64,000 nucleotides of DNA from Poseidonocella sp. HB161398 (GTDB taxonomy: Bacteria; Pseudomonadota; Alphaproteobacteria; Rhodobacterales; Rhodobacteraceae). The DNA is taken from contig NZ_VATA01000003.1 of NCBI RefSeq assembly GCF_005870025.1, positions 124,001 through 188,000 on the forward strand. Direction: 5' to 3'. This document shows, piece by piece, positions 24,498-34,574 of the stretch. Under the pieces are notes generated by a model. It saw only the letters and a list, made by a program, of their open reading frames with translations, made no database searches and had not been told where the DNA came from. Within the stretch, counting starts at the first letter, position 1; each line of letters starts with the position of its first letter. The position numbers and the translations under genes were made by a program.

Positions 24498-26318
24498 TCA
24501 AATCGGCGCCGTCACCCGCTCCAGCCAGGCGGCCGCGCCGCGGCTGACCAGCGGCGCCAGCCGGTCGCAGGTCTCGGCGTGATAGGCGTTCAGCCAGGCG
24601 CGCTCTGCCGGGGTCAGCATGTCCGCCAGGATCATCCTCCGGTCGAAGGGGACATAGGTCAGCGTCTCGAAATCCAGCATGTGCCGCTCGGCATCGCCGC
24701 CCTTCAGCTGCGCCGCCTCGCGCACCACGATCAGGTTCTCCAGCCGGATGCCGAAGGCGCCGTCGCGGTAGTAGCCGGGCTCGTTCGACAGGATCATCCC
24801 GGGCTTCAGCACTTCGGTGCTGATCCGCGAAATCCGCTGCGGGCCCTCATGGACCGACAGGTACTGGCCGACGCCATGGCCGGTGCCGTGGTTGAAATCC
24901 TGCCCGGCCTGCCACAGCGGCATCCGCGCCAGCGCGTCGAGATCGCGCCCGGCGACGCCTTCGGGGAAGCGCGCGACGGAAATGGCGATCAGCCCGCGCA
25001 GCACGCGGGTGTAGCAGGTCCGCTCCTCGGTCCCGGCGCTGCCGACGGCCATGGTGCGGGTGATGTCGGTGGTGCCGTCGAGATACTGCCCGCCGCTATC
25101 GACCAGCAGCAGCTCGCCGGGCGCCAGCTTGCGGTTGGTCTCCTCGGTGACGCGGTAATGCATGATCGCGCCATTGGGGCCCGCGCCGCAGATCGTGTCG
25201 AAGGAGATGTCCTTGAGCTTGCCCGTGGCGCTGCGGAACTCCTCCAGCTTCTTCACCACGTCGATCTCGGTCAGCTCGGGGCCGGTGACGCCGACCGCGT
25301 CGCTGGCCTTCTCCAGCCAGGCGAGGAACTCGACCACCGCGGCGGCGTCGCGGGCATGGGCCTCGCGCGCGGCGGCGATCTCGACAGGCGACTTGCAGGC
25401 CTTGGGCAGCAGGCAGGGCTCGCGGCCGAAGGCGATCTCGGCCCCGGCCGCTACCAGCGCGGCATGCACGGCGACCGGCACGCTGGCCTTGTCGATCCGG
25501 ACGCGGCCGTCGAGCGCGGAGAGCGCCGGGCCGAAGCCGCCGGGCTCGTGGATGCGGACATTGGCGCCGAGATGGTTGCCGAGCCCGGCAAGCTTGGCGG
25601 GCGCCATGAAGAGATCGACCGAGGCATCGGCATGGAGGATGGCGAAGCCATGGGCGACCGGCACGCGGGGGATGTCGCCGCCGCGGATGTTCAGGAGCCA
25701 GCAGATGCCGTCGGGCTGGGTCAGCACCGCCGCCGTCTCGCCGGCCTCGGCGAGGGTCGCGGCCAGGGCGCGGCGCTTGGCATCGGCGCTCTCGCCGGCC
25801 AGCGTCTCGGGATAGGCGGTGGCGGGCGCCATCGGCGGGGCGGGCTGGTCGCTCCAGAGCCGGTCGACGGGGGTGGGCGACTCGACCAGCGTGATGCCGC
25901 TGCCCGCCAGGCCCGCGCGCAGGGCCTCGATCTCCTGCACGGTATGCAGCCAGGGGTCGAAGCCGATCTGCGCGTCGTCCCCGGCATGCTCCTTCAGCCA
26001 GGCGGCGGGGCGGGTCTCGGGCCAGTCGACCGGGGTATAGGCGCCGGGATCGCACTGGGCGCGGGCCTGCAGCCGGTAGCGGCCGTCGACGAAGACCCCG
26101 GCGACCTGCGGCAGCACGATGGCGAAGCCCGCGGAGCCGGTGAAGCCGGTCAGCCAGGCCAGCCGGTCGTCATGGGCGGCGACATATTCGCCCTGGAAGG
26201 CGTCGGCGCGCGGCACGATGAACCCGTCGAGCCCGTCCCCGGCCAGGGCGGCGCGGAAGGCGGCCAGGCGGGGCGGACCCTGTTCGGGGCTGGCGGTGGA
26301 GGTGAAGCTCTGGAACAC
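24498..26318 (-). CDS. Aminopeptidase P family protein (Xaa-Pro aminopeptidase, M24B)
   Basis: This metallopeptidase removes N-terminal residues preceding proline. The 606-residue chain has two creatinase-like N-terminal domains ('LDGFIVPRADAFQGEYVAA', 'DGICWLLNIRGGDIPRVPVA') and a C-terminal pita-bread domain with metal ligands in 'LLVDSGGQYLDGTTDITRTM', 'HGTGHGVGQYLSVHEGP' and 'ILSNEPGYYRDGAFGIRLEN'. The best start is GTG 26318, preceded by GGGGGA; the frame stays open far upstream, but that extension has no family similarity and runs into a decayed insertion sequence. Confidence 0.95.
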   Translation of the reverse strand: MFQSFTSTASPEQGPPRLAAFRAALAGDGLDGFIVPRADAFQGEYVAAHDDRLAWLTGFTGSAGFAIVLPQVAGVFVDGRYRLQARAQCDPGAYTPVDWPETRPAAWLKEHAGDDAQIGFDPWLHTVQEIEALRAGLAGSGITLVESPTPVDRLWSDQPAPPMAPATAYPETLAGESADAKRRALAATLAEAGETAAVLTQPDGICWLLNIRGGDIPRVPVAHGFAILHADASVDLFMAPAKLAGLGNHLGANVRIHEPGGFGPALSALDGRVRIDKASVPVAVHAALVAAGAEIAFGREPCLLPKACKSPVEIAAAREAHARDAAAVVEFLAWLEKASDAVGVTGPELTEIDVVKKLEEFRSATGKLKDISFDTICGAGPNGAIMHYRVTEETNRKLAPGELLLVDSGGQYLDGTTDITRTMAVGSAGTEERTCYTRVLRGLIAISVARFPEGVAGRDLDALARMPLWQAGQDFNHGTGHGVGQYLSVHEGPQRISRISTEVLKPGMILSNEPGYYRDGAFGIRLENLIVVREAAQLKGGDAERHMLDFETLTYVPFDRRMILADMLTPAERAWLNAYHAETCDRLAPLVSRGAAAWLERVTAPI

Positions 26319-26599
26319 GGCACGGTTCCCCCTGTGACTGGTACGCCCATGGCGTAGCGCGTGGGGCGGGCCGACGCAACGCCAGCGATCGGGGCCCTTT
26401 GGCGCGCCGCCGCTCCGGCAGGACCCGCCCGGCTGGTGCCTCAAAGGCGGGCACGAAAGCGGTCGCCGCGGGCGCCGGAGCGAGGCGGCCGTGCTTGCCG
26501 GGAGGCCATGGGACCGGGGTCGGGGCCCGAAGCGCTGCGGGCGCCTTGCCCCCGCCTCACGGTCCCGGCCCGATGGCGGTGGCGATGCAGGTTCCGGTC

Positions 26600-26960
26600 C
26601 AGGCGTTGATTTGGCGAGGCATTGTGGGGGCGGGGAGGATCTCCCCGGTGCCGTCAAGGATGTGGCAGCACCAGGCTTGCGCGCAGCCAGGATGGCGCGG
26701 ACCTCCCGGGCAGAGACGGACTTGCCGCGGACCGGCCGGAACCGGCGGAGGTGCGACAGGCGCGCGATCCCTTCCGCATCGCGTCTGCCAGTCCTGCCAG
26801 TCATGGCTTGACAGGCATGGCTTCGAGGGCGCCCGTCACCTGCCGCGGTTCCATGAGGACAGCGAACAGGCCGGCAGCCGTTGCGACAGCGGTCCGGCCT
26901 CGGGCACGATCGCCTCCACGGTGCCGTCGCATCCCCGAAGCACGGCTCCCAGCGGTTCCG
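26600..26960 (-). pseudogene. Decayed IS110-family transposase (N-terminal DEDD part)
   Basis: Minus-strand translation in two frames gives IS110 landmarks in the right order: 'EAGPLSQRLPAC' (about 26907-26872), then 'AMTGRTGRRDAEGIARL' (about 26809-26757; compare the family's NKTDRNDAxGIAQ), then 'RFRPVRGKSVSAREVRAI' and 'LAARK' (26744-26676). Frame changes and loss of the C-terminal Ser domain show it is dead. IS110 elements move by a DEDD recombinase with guide RNA in the active forms; no such RNA can be judged here. Ends and target site are not recognisable. The stretch from 26319 to 26600 shows nothing else. Confidence 0.65.
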
Positions 26961-27164
26961 GCGCGCGGCCCGCTTCAAATTCCCAGGCACTCTTTCCATG
27001 CTAGGCAAGCAGGCAGACCGCCGTCTTCGCCCGCGGCACATCCCGCCCGGCGAACAGTCTCATCCCGTCATCCTCCGCGGGAGTTCGATACGGGACAGGG
27101 CAACTGCACGCGCAGAATCCGGCAAGTGGCAACGCTCGAGCTGCGTCCGGCCCGTCACGGCATC

Positions 27165-28185
27165 CCATGGCCAGTGGATCACGGTCGCGTCGGAAGCGAT
27201 GGCCGAGAGGAAGACCTTCGGGCGCCGGTCGCATCTGGTGACGATGCGCCACCAGTCCTCGAGGCCGCCGAACATGCAGTCAATCCGGTGACGGCGCTTG
27301 CACCTCCTCTTGTCATGCGGGACCGGGATGTTGCGGCACCGGCGTCTTCCGGCCGGGGGATGGGGGCGCATCCCCTTGTCTTGCCGGGCTTCTCCAAGCC
27401 AGATGGCGTCGCAGCCGCGATCCCCGATCTCCGGGCAGCCAGTCGGCATCCGGCAGACCGGGACAAAGCGCCCGCGCACCGCATCCATCCGGCGAGGGCT
27501 GCCTGAAGGGTTTGGCGCTTCGGTGATAGGTCCGATCCTATGCGCGACCTTGCGTTCGACCCAAAGACAGAGGTCCTGTCCGCGGCAGTCGGTGTTCGCC
27601 GCCGGCACCGGGATGGCGCGGGAAACTCCGATCGTCGAAGAGAGTTTCCGCGGCCATTTCCAGGTGAGCGCCACGGCGCTTCGCGGTCCCTCCTGACGAC
27701 CTGGCCGCGGCAGGACCGGAACGGCGAGCTGGACGGCATTGCGTCCCCAGCTTCATCCCGCTGGCGGTTCCTCCCGAGCGGCCGTGCCCGGGGTCTCCGG
27801 CGCCTGTGCCTGACGGCCCCGGACGCCCGGATGCAAGTCGCGATGCGGAACGGCGCCAGATTGCCGTCCCCGCCAACGTGGCCCCGGAGGCCCTGGCGTG
27901 GCCGCTTTCCGTCCCGGACGGGGTGAAGGCCTGGGATCGCAGGCGGCATGGCCGACATGCGCTGAGGCATCAACAGCACGGCGATCAAGGTGCCGCTGGG
28001 GCCCGGCCGCGATCGGCAGGGGGCAGTTCCTCCGGCGCGTCTTGCCAGCGCAACCCGTTGCGATCGAGGAAGACAATCCAACCCGGGACGCGCCGGTCAT
28101 CGACATGCGGCCTGCCGCGGGGCGTCGGAAAGCAGGGCTCCAGACCCGCCATCTGCGCATCTCCGAGCCGGAGGAGACCGGACAT
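27165..28185 (-). pseudogene. Decayed IS5-family (IS427 group) transposase
   Basis: The minus strand starts with an ATG at 28185 and reads 'MSGLLRLGDAQMAGLEPCFP', then 'RGRPHVDDRRVPGWIVFLDR' and 'NGLRWQDAPEE', matching the IS427-type N-terminus (MSDLFWLTDAQMARLEPYFP). After frameshifts come 'GMKLGTQC' (27756), 'GDRGCDAIWLGEARQDKGMR', 'HDKRRCKRRHRIDCMFGGLE', 'DWWRIVTRCDRRPKVFLSAI' and 'ATVIHW' ending at 27165, matching the C-terminus with its catalytic Glu region. At least three frames are used and about 200 bases are extra, so it is inactive. Terminal inverted repeats were not found. Confidence 0.8.
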
Positions 28186-28270
28186 GTCTCCGCTCTGTCT
28201 GCGCCCGGCGAGCCATGCGCCTCTGCCGACATCAACGGGGTCGTGAGCCTGGGTCAAGTCGCGCGCCTGG

Positions 28271-28540
28271 CCAGGTCGCGCGCGTTCCGGTTTGGCCAGA
28301 TGGCGCGCAATCCGCCTGCGCAGAGAGCGTGCGTTCCGCCTGGGCCAGAGGGCGCACCGCTTGAGCCAGCGGGCGCGCGTTCCGCTTTGGCTGAATGGCG
28401 CGCGTTCCGCATTGGCCAGAGGGCGCACGTTCCGCTTTGGCTGAATGGCGCGCGTTCCGCATTGGCCAGATGGCGCGCGTGCCGCATTAGCTAGATGGCG
28501 CGCGTGCCGCGCTAGCTAGATGGCGCGCGTGCCGCGCGAC
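28271..28540. repeat. 25-bp tandem repeat array, 11 degenerate units
   Basis: Eleven head-to-tail units of about 25 bases follow the pattern CCAGATGGCGCGCGTTCCGC then ATTGG. Units at 28366, 28391, 28416, 28441, 28466, 28491 and 28516 are exactly 25 bases apart; two units at 28321-28365 share a 5-base loss. The units at 28391 and 28441 are identical, and the 28416 and 28366 units resemble each other, so a 50-base dimer has been duplicated. Edge units have drifted. Each unit begins CCA and ends TGG around GCGCGC, so it is partly palindromic. There are no spacers, so it is not CRISPR. Confidence 0.85.
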
Positions 28541-28640
28541 ACCCCTTTTCCCCATCGCAGGGCTTGCGCCCCGCGACGGGACCCGCTGGCGCGCCGCTCC
28601 GGGCGGGGCGCGGCTGCGGGGGCAGGCGCGGGGACCGGCG

Positions 28641-30521
28641 TCAGGCCACGTTGCGCATGCCGAGCACCCGGGCGCGGGCGCGCGGGTCGCTGTCGAAGAG
28701 CGAGGCGAGCTGCTCGGTCATCGCGCCCGCGAGCTGCTCGACATCGGTGATCGTCACCGCGCGCTGGTAGTAGCGGGTCACGTCATGGCCGATGCCGATG
28801 GCGATCAGCTCCACCGCCTTCTTCTTCTCGACCATGGCGATCACGTCGCGCAGGTGCTTCTCGAGGTAGTTCGCCGGATTGACCGAGAGGGTCGAATCAT
28901 CGACCGGCGCGCCGTCGGAGATCACCATCAGGATCTTGCGCGCCTCGGGCCGGGCGATGACGCGCTTATGCGCCCATTCCAGCGCCTCGCCGTCGATATT
29001 CTCCTTCAGGAGGCCCTCCTTCATCATCAGTCCCAGGTTGTTCCGGGTCCGGCGCATCGGCGCGTCGGCCTGCTTGTAGATGATGTGGCGCAGGTCGTTG
29101 AGGCGGCCGGGCTGCTGCGGCCGGCCGGCGTTCAGCCATTCCTCGCGGCTCTGCCCGCCTTTCCAGGCGCGGGTGGTGAAGCCGAGGATCTCCACCTTGA
29201 CCGAGCAGCGCTCCAGCGTGCGGGCCAGCACGTCGGCGCAGATCGCCGCGATCGAGATCGGGCGGCCGCGCATCGAGCCCGAGTTGTCGAGCAGCAGCGT
29301 CACCACCGTGTCGCGGAATTCGGTGTCCTTCTCGACCTTGAAGGACAGCGGCGTGGTCGGGTTGGCGACCACGCGCGCCAGCCGCCCGGCATCGAGGATG
29401 CCCTCCTCGCGGTCGAATTCCCAGGAGCGGTTCTGCTGGGCCTGCAGCCGCCGCTGCAGCTTGTTGGCCAGGCGGCTGACCGCGCCCTTCAGCGGCTCGA
29501 GCTGCTGGTCGAGATAGGCGCGCAGCCGCTCCAGCTCGGCCGGTTCGGCCAGGTCCTCGGCGCGGATCTCCTCGTCATGCTCGGAATTCCACACCGCGTA
29601 GCCGGGATCGGCCTCCGAGACCGGGGGCGGGGGCGGCGGATCGAGCGGGCCCGCGCCGTCTGGCATGTCGGTCTCTTCGCCCATCTCGGCATCGGCCATC
29701 TGGTCCATCACGACCTGCGCCTCGGACTGGTCGCCGGCATCGTCCTGGGACTGCTCGGGGGCGGCCTCGTTGTCTTGCGGCGCGTCCTCCTGGTCGCCCT
29801 GGTCGCTGTCCTGGTCCTGCTGGTCCTCCTGGGTCTCGGCGCTGTCCTCGGGCTCTTCCTCGTCCGAGAGGTCGGGATCCTCGCCGAGCTGGTCGCCATA
29901 GCCCAGATCCTCGATGACCCGGCGCGAGAAGCGCGAGAAGGCCGCCTGGTCGGACAGGACCCTGTCGAGATCGCCCAGCGTGCCCGCGGCCTGCGCCTCG
30001 ATATGGCCCCGCCAGAGCTCCATCACGTTCTTCGCGGCGGGCGGCAGCTCGCGGCCGGTGGCCAGATGGCGGATCAGGTAGCCCGCCGCCACGGCGAGCG
30101 GCACGTCCTTGGGATCGCTGATCTGGGAGTAGCCCTTGCGGTCGGCCTCCCAGGCGATCTTGGCGTCGATATTCCCGGCGGTGCCCGGCATCACCCGGGC
30201 GCCCATCGCCTCGCAGCGCGCGGTCTCCATCGCCTCGTAGATGTCATTGGCCAGCTGCCCCGGAGGCGCGTAGCGGGCATGCGTCCCGGCATCGTGGAAC
30301 TTGCGGTGGAGCGCATAGGCATCGGCCGTGCCGCGCGCCAGCAGAACCTCGGCGCGGGTCATCCGGCGGCTGACCTGGGGCAGGCGCACCGCATCGGCGG
30401 TCATGCCCGGCGGGTCGACCGAATAGCTCACTGTCATCTCGGGATCGTCGGCCATGACCTTGGTCGCCTCGGCCAGGGCCTTCTTGAACGGATCGGCGGG
30501 ATTGTCGGTGGGCTTGGACAT
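28641..30521 (-). CDS. cobT: Cobaltochelatase subunit CobT
   Basis: CobT works with CobS and CobN to insert cobalt into hydrogenobyrinate a,c-diamide during aerobic cobalamin synthesis. The 626-residue protein has an N-terminal helical domain, a very acidic Asp/Glu/Gln-rich linker (about residues 213-290), and a C-terminal von Willebrand A domain with the MIDAS motif DNSGS at 412-416 ('[17 protein letters not shown]') and '[20 protein letters not shown]'. The ATG at 30521 is used. cobS lies about 3 kb upstream on the same strand with two other genes between. Confidence 0.95.
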   Translation of the reverse strand: MSKPTDNPADPFKKALAEATKVMADDPEMTVSYSVDPPGMTADAVRLPQVSRRMTRAEVLLARGTADAYALHRKFHDAGTHARYAPPGQLANDIYEAMETARCEAMGARVMPGTAGNIDAKIAWEADRKGYSQISDPKDVPLAVAAGYLIRHLATGRELPPAAKNVMELWRGHIEAQAAGTLGDLDRVLSDQAAFSRFSRRVIEDLGYGDQLGEDPDLSDEEEPEDSAETQEDQQDQDSDQGDQEDAPQDNEAAPEQSQDDAGDQSEAQVVMDQMADAEMGEETDMPDGAGPLDPPPPPPVSEADPGYAVWNSEHDEEIRAEDLAEPAELERLRAYLDQQLEPLKGAVSRLANKLQRRLQAQQNRSWEFDREEGILDAGRLARVVANPTTPLSFKVEKDTEFRDTVVTLLLDNSGSMRGRPISIAAICADVLARTLERCSVKVEILGFTTRAWKGGQSREEWLNAGRPQQPGRLNDLRHIIYKQADAPMRRTRNNLGLMMKEGLLKENIDGEALEWAHKRVIARPEARKILMVISDGAPVDDSTLSVNPANYLEKHLRDVIAMVEKKKAVELIAIGIGHDVTRYYQRAVTITDVEQLAGAMTEQLASLFDSDPRARARVLGMRNVA

Positions 30522-30598
30522 CTGGACTACCTGAACGCTTGCGTCTTCCCTGCGTGCCACAGCAGAGGGCACAGGGCAAGGCTGGGGGCGGGCGGGGC

Positions 30599-32128
30599 TC
30601 AGCCCGCCCAGAAGGGCGGCGCGGCGCGCAGCGCCTGCCAGCGGGTGCGGGCCTCGGCCCATTGCGCCTCGGCGCGGCGGTGGTGGATCCCGAGCAGATC
30701 GCCGAGCGCCTGCGCCGCGGCCTTGCCCTCGGGGGCGAGCGGGCCGCCCGGCGCGGTCAGCGTCTCGAGCATCGCCAGGTCGTTCATCTCGCCGAAATCG
30801 TCCTGCAGCGCCTTGAGACGGCCGAGGAATTCCGCCGCCGTCTCGCCGGGATGCAGCGGCTGGACGAACTCCGCCTGGTAGCGCAGCCGCTTCAGCGCCT
30901 TGCGCAGCGCGTGGCGGTCCTCGGGGCCGAGCGAGGCGATGCCCTTGGCGCGCTTCTTCGCGCGCGACCAGCTCCTGGCCAGCGCTTTGCCGGCGGGGGG
31001 CGCGAAGGGCCGGTCGAGCGCCTCCCATGGCCCGGCCTCGGCGAAGCGGCCGAGCGCGAGGAAGAAGCGCTGCGCGCGCTTCGAGACCAGCGCCTGGCGC
31101 AGGGCGGGGCGGTTGGCCTCGGCACGGGCGCGGGCCTGGGCGGCAAGCGCCGCGAGGCCCGGGGCATCGCCCTCGGCGGCGGCCAGGGCGGGTTCCAGCA
31201 GATCGGCCAGCGCGACGTCGAGATCGCGCTGCCGCCCGACGATGGCGCCGAGCCATTTCGCCTCGGCCATCAGATAGGCGGCGTCGGAGCCGTCGAGGAG
31301 GCTGCCGAAAAGGCCCGGCGCGCTGCGCAGCCGCCTGAGCCCGATGCGGAGCTGGTGCGGCCCCTCGGGGTCCTCGCCGGTGCGGATCGCGGCGGCATTG
31401 GCCTGGATCTGGCCGTTGCATTCGCGGAAGATCGCCGCCGCCGCCTCGCCCGCGCTGCAGCCGGGCGCGAGCGGCACGGGGGCGGCCTTGCGCGGCGCGG
31501 CGGGGCCGGTGATCGGCAGGCCCGCGGCCAGAAGGTAGCCGCGCTCGGATTTCGACAGGTGCGACGGCGCGGCGCCGCCTTCGGCCAAGAGCGTCTCGGC
31601 CAGGTCGTAGAGCGCCGAGACGGGGCCGGATTTCAGCTCCAGCTCGAGCTCGCGGAAGGGTTCGGCGCGCTCGCCCGCGATGATCTGCCCCTCGTCCAGC
31701 GCGATTTCCACCTCGGCGCCGCCGGGGGTGGCGACCAGCGCCAGATGGCGGTCGATCCGGGTCTCGCAGACCGGCTGCAGCACCTTGCCCTTCAGCGCGG
31801 CGCGCACCCGGTCCCGCAGGCCCTCGTCGCCGATCGCGGCCAGGTCGATGCGGCTGTCGGGCATCTCGGTCTCGGCCTCCTCGGCGCGCTGCAGCCCGCC
31901 ATGGTTCTCGGCCTTGGCCTTGACGGTCTGGATCCAGCGCTCGCCGTCGCGCCGCATCCTGAGCGCGATCCCGGCCTTCTTCAGCCGGTGGTGGCGGGTG
32001 TCGAAATAGACGCTGTGCAGCGCGTGCCGCTCGGCAGGGGCCAGCAGCGTGCCGACATGGTCCAGTTGCTCGCGCAGCCGCGCGAGGGTGAGGGAATCGA
32101 TGACGAATTTGAGCTCGGTCTCGGGCAT
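30599..32128 (-). CDS. CYTH and CHAD domain protein
   Basis: This 509-residue protein has an N-terminal CYTH tunnel domain (the EXExK-like start '[14 protein letters not shown]', '[20 protein letters not shown]', '[19 protein letters not shown]') and a C-terminal CHAD helical domain rich in conserved basic residues ('[20 protein letters not shown]', '[19 protein letters not shown]'). CYTH domains hydrolyse triphosphates; CHAD domains bind polyphosphate. A role with inorganic polyphosphate or tripolyphosphate is likely. The gene lies between cobS and cobT, but nothing suggests a cobalamin role. Confidence 0.9.
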   Translation of the reverse strand: MPETELKFVIDSLTLARLREQLDHVGTLLAPAERHALHSVYFDTRHHRLKKAGIALRMRRDGERWIQTVKAKAENHGGLQRAEEAETEMPDSRIDLAAIGDEGLRDRVRAALKGKVLQPVCETRIDRHLALVATPGGAEVEIALDEGQIIAGERAEPFRELELELKSGPVSALYDLAETLLAEGGAAPSHLSKSERGYLLAAGLPITGPAAPRKAAPVPLAPGCSAGEAAAAIFRECNGQIQANAAAIRTGEDPEGPHQLRIGLRRLRSAPGLFGSLLDGSDAAYLMAEAKWLGAIVGRQRDLDVALADLLEPALAAAEGDAPGLAALAAQARARAEANRPALRQALVSKRAQRFFLALGRFAEAGPWEALDRPFAPPAGKALARSWSRAKKRAKGIASLGPEDRHALRKALKRLRYQAEFVQPLHPGETAAEFLGRLKALQDDFGEMNDLAMLETLTAPGGPLAPEGKAAAQALGDLLGIHHRRAEAQWAEARTRWQALRAAPPFWAG

Positions 32129-32246
32129 GATGCGCAGGATCTAGGCCGCCGCGGCCGGGCTGGCAATCGGCTGCGGCGCCGCGGGGGCGGGAACAACCCG
32201 AGGGCGGGCCGGGTTGTCGGGCGGCAACCGAGAACGGAGACAGAGC

Positions 32247-33308
32247 ATGGCAAGGACCGCGAGGAAGAAGGACGCCCCCGAGGGCCGCGTGCAGCTGGTC
32301 TTCGACCCCGACGCGCATGAGGAGGCGGTGCATCTCGACATCTCCACCGCCACGCGCCACGGCGACGTGCTGTTCCTCAGCTGCGACGAGACCGCCGGGA
32401 TCGAGCGGCTGGTCCCCGGCGACGGCGCGTGGGGCGGCCATGTCCATGCCGGGCTGGGCGGGATCTTCGACCTGCCGGGCGGCGCCTCGGGCGAGATGGA
32501 TATCGAGGGGCTGGCGGTCGACGGCGACTGGCTGTGGATCACCGGCTCGCAGTCGCTCAAGCGCGGCAAGCCCGATCCGGAGGACAGCCCGCAGGAGCGG
32601 CTCGCCGACATGGCGGAGATCAAATGGGACGAGAACCGCCAGTTCCTCGGCCGCGTGCCCCTGGAGCAGCGCCGCGACGGCCCCTGGCCGGTGAAGGCGG
32701 ACGGCCCGCGCGAGGCGGCGATGCTGAAGCCGAAGAAGCGCGGGCGGCTGCGCAAATGGCTGGCGGACGACCCGCATCTGGGCCCGTTCCTCGACATCCC
32801 CTCGAAGGATAACGGGCTCGATGTCGAGGGCATCGCGGCGCGCGGCGACCGGGTCTGGCTGGGGCTGCGCGGCCCGGTGCTGCGCGGCCATAGCGTGATC
32901 CTGGAAATGCGGATGAAGGTCACCGGCGGCGGCTGGCTGAAGCCGCGCAGGATCGACGGCGAGCGGCGCTACATCCTGCATCTGCTGCCGCTCGGCGGTC
33001 ACGGGGTGCGCGACCTGGCGCTCGACGGCGACGACATGCTGGTGCTGACCGGCACGCCGCTCGACGCCGGCGGGCGCTCGGCGATCTGGCGCTGGAAGGA
33101 CGCCACCGGCCACCGCCAGGGCGGGGTGCGCGGCGCGCGCGAGGTCGCGCTGGCCCGGGCGCTGCCCTATCGCGGCAATACCGACAATCCCGAGGGGCTG
33201 GTCCGCTGGGAGGACGGCACCTGGCTTGTCACCCATGACAGCCCCGAGGACCACCGGATCGGCGACGGCTGCGTGCTGGAGGCGGATATCTGGCGGCTCG
33301 ACGGCTGA
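32247..33308 (+). CDS. DUF3616 domain-containing protein
   Basis: This 353-residue protein consists mainly of DUF3616, a beta-propeller-like family: '[20 protein letters not shown]', '[19 protein letters not shown]', '[20 protein letters not shown]', '[20 protein letters not shown]', '[19 protein letters not shown]'. Each blade carries an 'EGL' or 'DLA' turn. No signal peptide is visible, so it is probably cytoplasmic. Function is unknown. ATG 32247 has CGGAGA upstream. It is divergent from the CHAD gene. Confidence 0.85.
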   Translation: MARTARKKDAPEGRVQLVFDPDAHEEAVHLDISTATRHGDVLFLSCDETAGIERLVPGDGAWGGHVHAGLGGIFDLPGGASGEMDIEGLAVDGDWLWITGSQSLKRGKPDPEDSPQERLADMAEIKWDENRQFLGRVPLEQRRDGPWPVKADGPREAAMLKPKKRGRLRKWLADDPHLGPFLDIPSKDNGLDVEGIAARGDRVWLGLRGPVLRGHSVILEMRMKVTGGGWLKPRRIDGERRYILHLLPLGGHGVRDLALDGDDMLVLTGTPLDAGGRSAIWRWKDATGHRQGGVRGAREVALARALPYRGNTDNPEGLVRWEDGTWLVTHDSPEDHRIGDGCVLEADIWRLDG

Positions 33309-33424
33309 ACGGGGCCGCGGAAAGGCGGTGTTAACCGGGATGAATCGCGGCCGGGCGGGCTTAACTTCCTGGTAGGCCGCGATCGCCTAGCTGCCCGCAT
33401 GCACCCCCATACAGGAGCCATCTG

Positions 33425-33520
33425 ATGTCCGAGTTCGTCCAGTCCGTCGCCGCCAATCCCGTCTGCATCGGGATCATCATCTTCTATTTTGGCGTGCTCG
33501 CGGTGCGCCTGCGCTCCTGA
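33425..33520 (+). CDS. 31-residue single-span membrane peptide
   Basis: This short gene has an ideal AGGAG (33413-33417) 7 bases before its ATG. It encodes a hydrophilic N-terminus (MSEFVQSVAANP), a hydrophobic span (VCIGIIIFYFGVLAV) and a basic end (RLRS). A strong terminator follows 20 bases after the stop, so it looks like a complete one-gene unit. I do not recognise the family. Small bitopic peptides often tune membrane complexes, but no partner is indicated. Confidence 0.65.
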   Translation: MSEFVQSVAANPVCIGIIIFYFGVLAVRLRS

Positions 33521-33539
33521 GCGGGGCCCCGGAACGCGA

Positions 33540-33567
33540 AAAGGCCCGCCGGAACCGGCGGGCCTTT
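33540..33567. terminator. Bidirectional terminator between the small membrane gene and cobS
   Basis: AAAGGCCCGCCGG (33540-33552) pairs perfectly with CCGGCGGGCCTTT (33555-33567), flanked by A and T runs on the two sides, so it can stop both the plus-strand small gene and the minus-strand cobS transcript. Confidence 0.85.
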
Positions 33568-33590
33568 GCCATTCCATCCTGGCGGCTGCC

Positions 33591-34574
33591 TCAGACCGAG
33601 AGCGACGCCGCGCTTTCGGGCAGCTCCTCGTCGAAGCAGCGCTGGTAGAACTCGGCCACGGTCTGGCGCTCCAGCTCGTCGCACTTGTTGAGGAAGGACA
33701 GCCGGAAGGCATAGCCGATATTGCGGAAGATCTCGGCATTCTGCGCCCAGGCGATCACCGTCCGCGGGCTCATCACCGTCGAGAGGTCGCCATTCATGAA
33801 GGCGGTCCGCGTCAGGTCGGCGACCGTCACCATCTGGCTGATCTGCTTGCGCCCGGCGGCGGTGTTGTAATGCGGGTTCTTCGCCAGCACGATATTCGTC
33901 TCGGCGTCATGGCTGAGATAGTTCAGCGTGGCGACCAGCGACCAGCGGTCCATCTGGCCCTGGTTGATCTGCTGGGTGCCGTGATAGAGGCCGGTCGTGT
34001 CGCCCAGGCCCACCGTGTTCGCGGTCGCGAAGATCCGGAAGGACGGGTGCGGCGTCAGCACCTTGTTCTGGTCCAGCAGCGTCAGCTTGCCGTCGGTTTC
34101 CAGCACGCGCTGGATCACGAACATCACGTCGGCGCGGCCCGCGTCGTATTCGTCGAAGACGATCGCGCAGGGATTCGACAGCGCCCAGGGCAGGATGCCC
34201 TCCTGGAACTCGGTGACCTGCACCCCGTCCTTCAGCTTGATCGCGTCCTTGCCGATCAGGTCGATCCGGCTGATATGGCTGTCGAGGTTCACCCGCACCG
34301 CCGGCCAGTTCAGCCGCGAGGCGACCTGCTCGATATGCGAGGACTTGCCCGTGCCGTGATAGCCCTGGATCATCACCCGGCGGTCATGGGAAAAGCCCGC
34401 GAGGATGGCGAGGGTGGTGTCGGGATCGAACTTGTAGGTCGGATCGGCCGCCGGCACCCGGTCGGAGCCCTCGGCGAACCCCTTCACCTTCATATCGGTG
34501 TCGATGCCAAACACCTCGCGGACCGAGATCTCCTCGGTCGGCCTCGCACTCATATCCATCGTTCCGTCCGCCAT
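33591..34574 (-). CDS. cobS: Cobaltochelatase subunit CobS
   Basis: This 327-residue AAA+ ATPase partners CobT and CobN in cobalt insertion. It has Walker A GYHGTGKS at 71-78, Walker B '[11 protein letters not shown]' (Asp-Glu at 141-142), sensor-like '[20 protein letters not shown]', and '[14 protein letters not shown]'. The N-terminal '[20 protein letters not shown]' is CobS-specific. Start ATG 34574. A DnaJ-like gene often sits beside cobS in relatives, but none is present here. Confidence 0.95.
   Translation of the reverse strand: MADGTMDMSARPTEEISVREVFGIDTDMKVKGFAEGSDRVPAADPTYKFDPDTTLAILAGFSHDRRVMIQGYHGTGKSSHIEQVASRLNWPAVRVNLDSHISRIDLIGKDAIKLKDGVQVTEFQEGILPWALSNPCAIVFDEYDAGRADVMFVIQRVLETDGKLTLLDQNKVLTPHPSFRIFATANTVGLGDTTGLYHGTQQINQGQMDRWSLVATLNYLSHDAETNIVLAKNPHYNTAAGRKQISQMVTVADLTRTAFMNGDLSTVMSPRTVIAWAQNAEIFRNIGYAFRLSFLNKCDELERQTVAEFYQRCFDEELPESAASLSV

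Noticed and set aside
26319-27041. N-terminal extension of the aminopeptidase to about 847 residues
   Set aside because: The extension lacks family similarity, lacks a ribosome site at its start and contains IS110 fossil sequence; GTG 26318 with GGGGGA upstream gives the normal length.
28271-28540. CRISPR array
   Set aside because: Units are contiguous with no unique spacers, diverge from one another, and no cas genes are present in the window.
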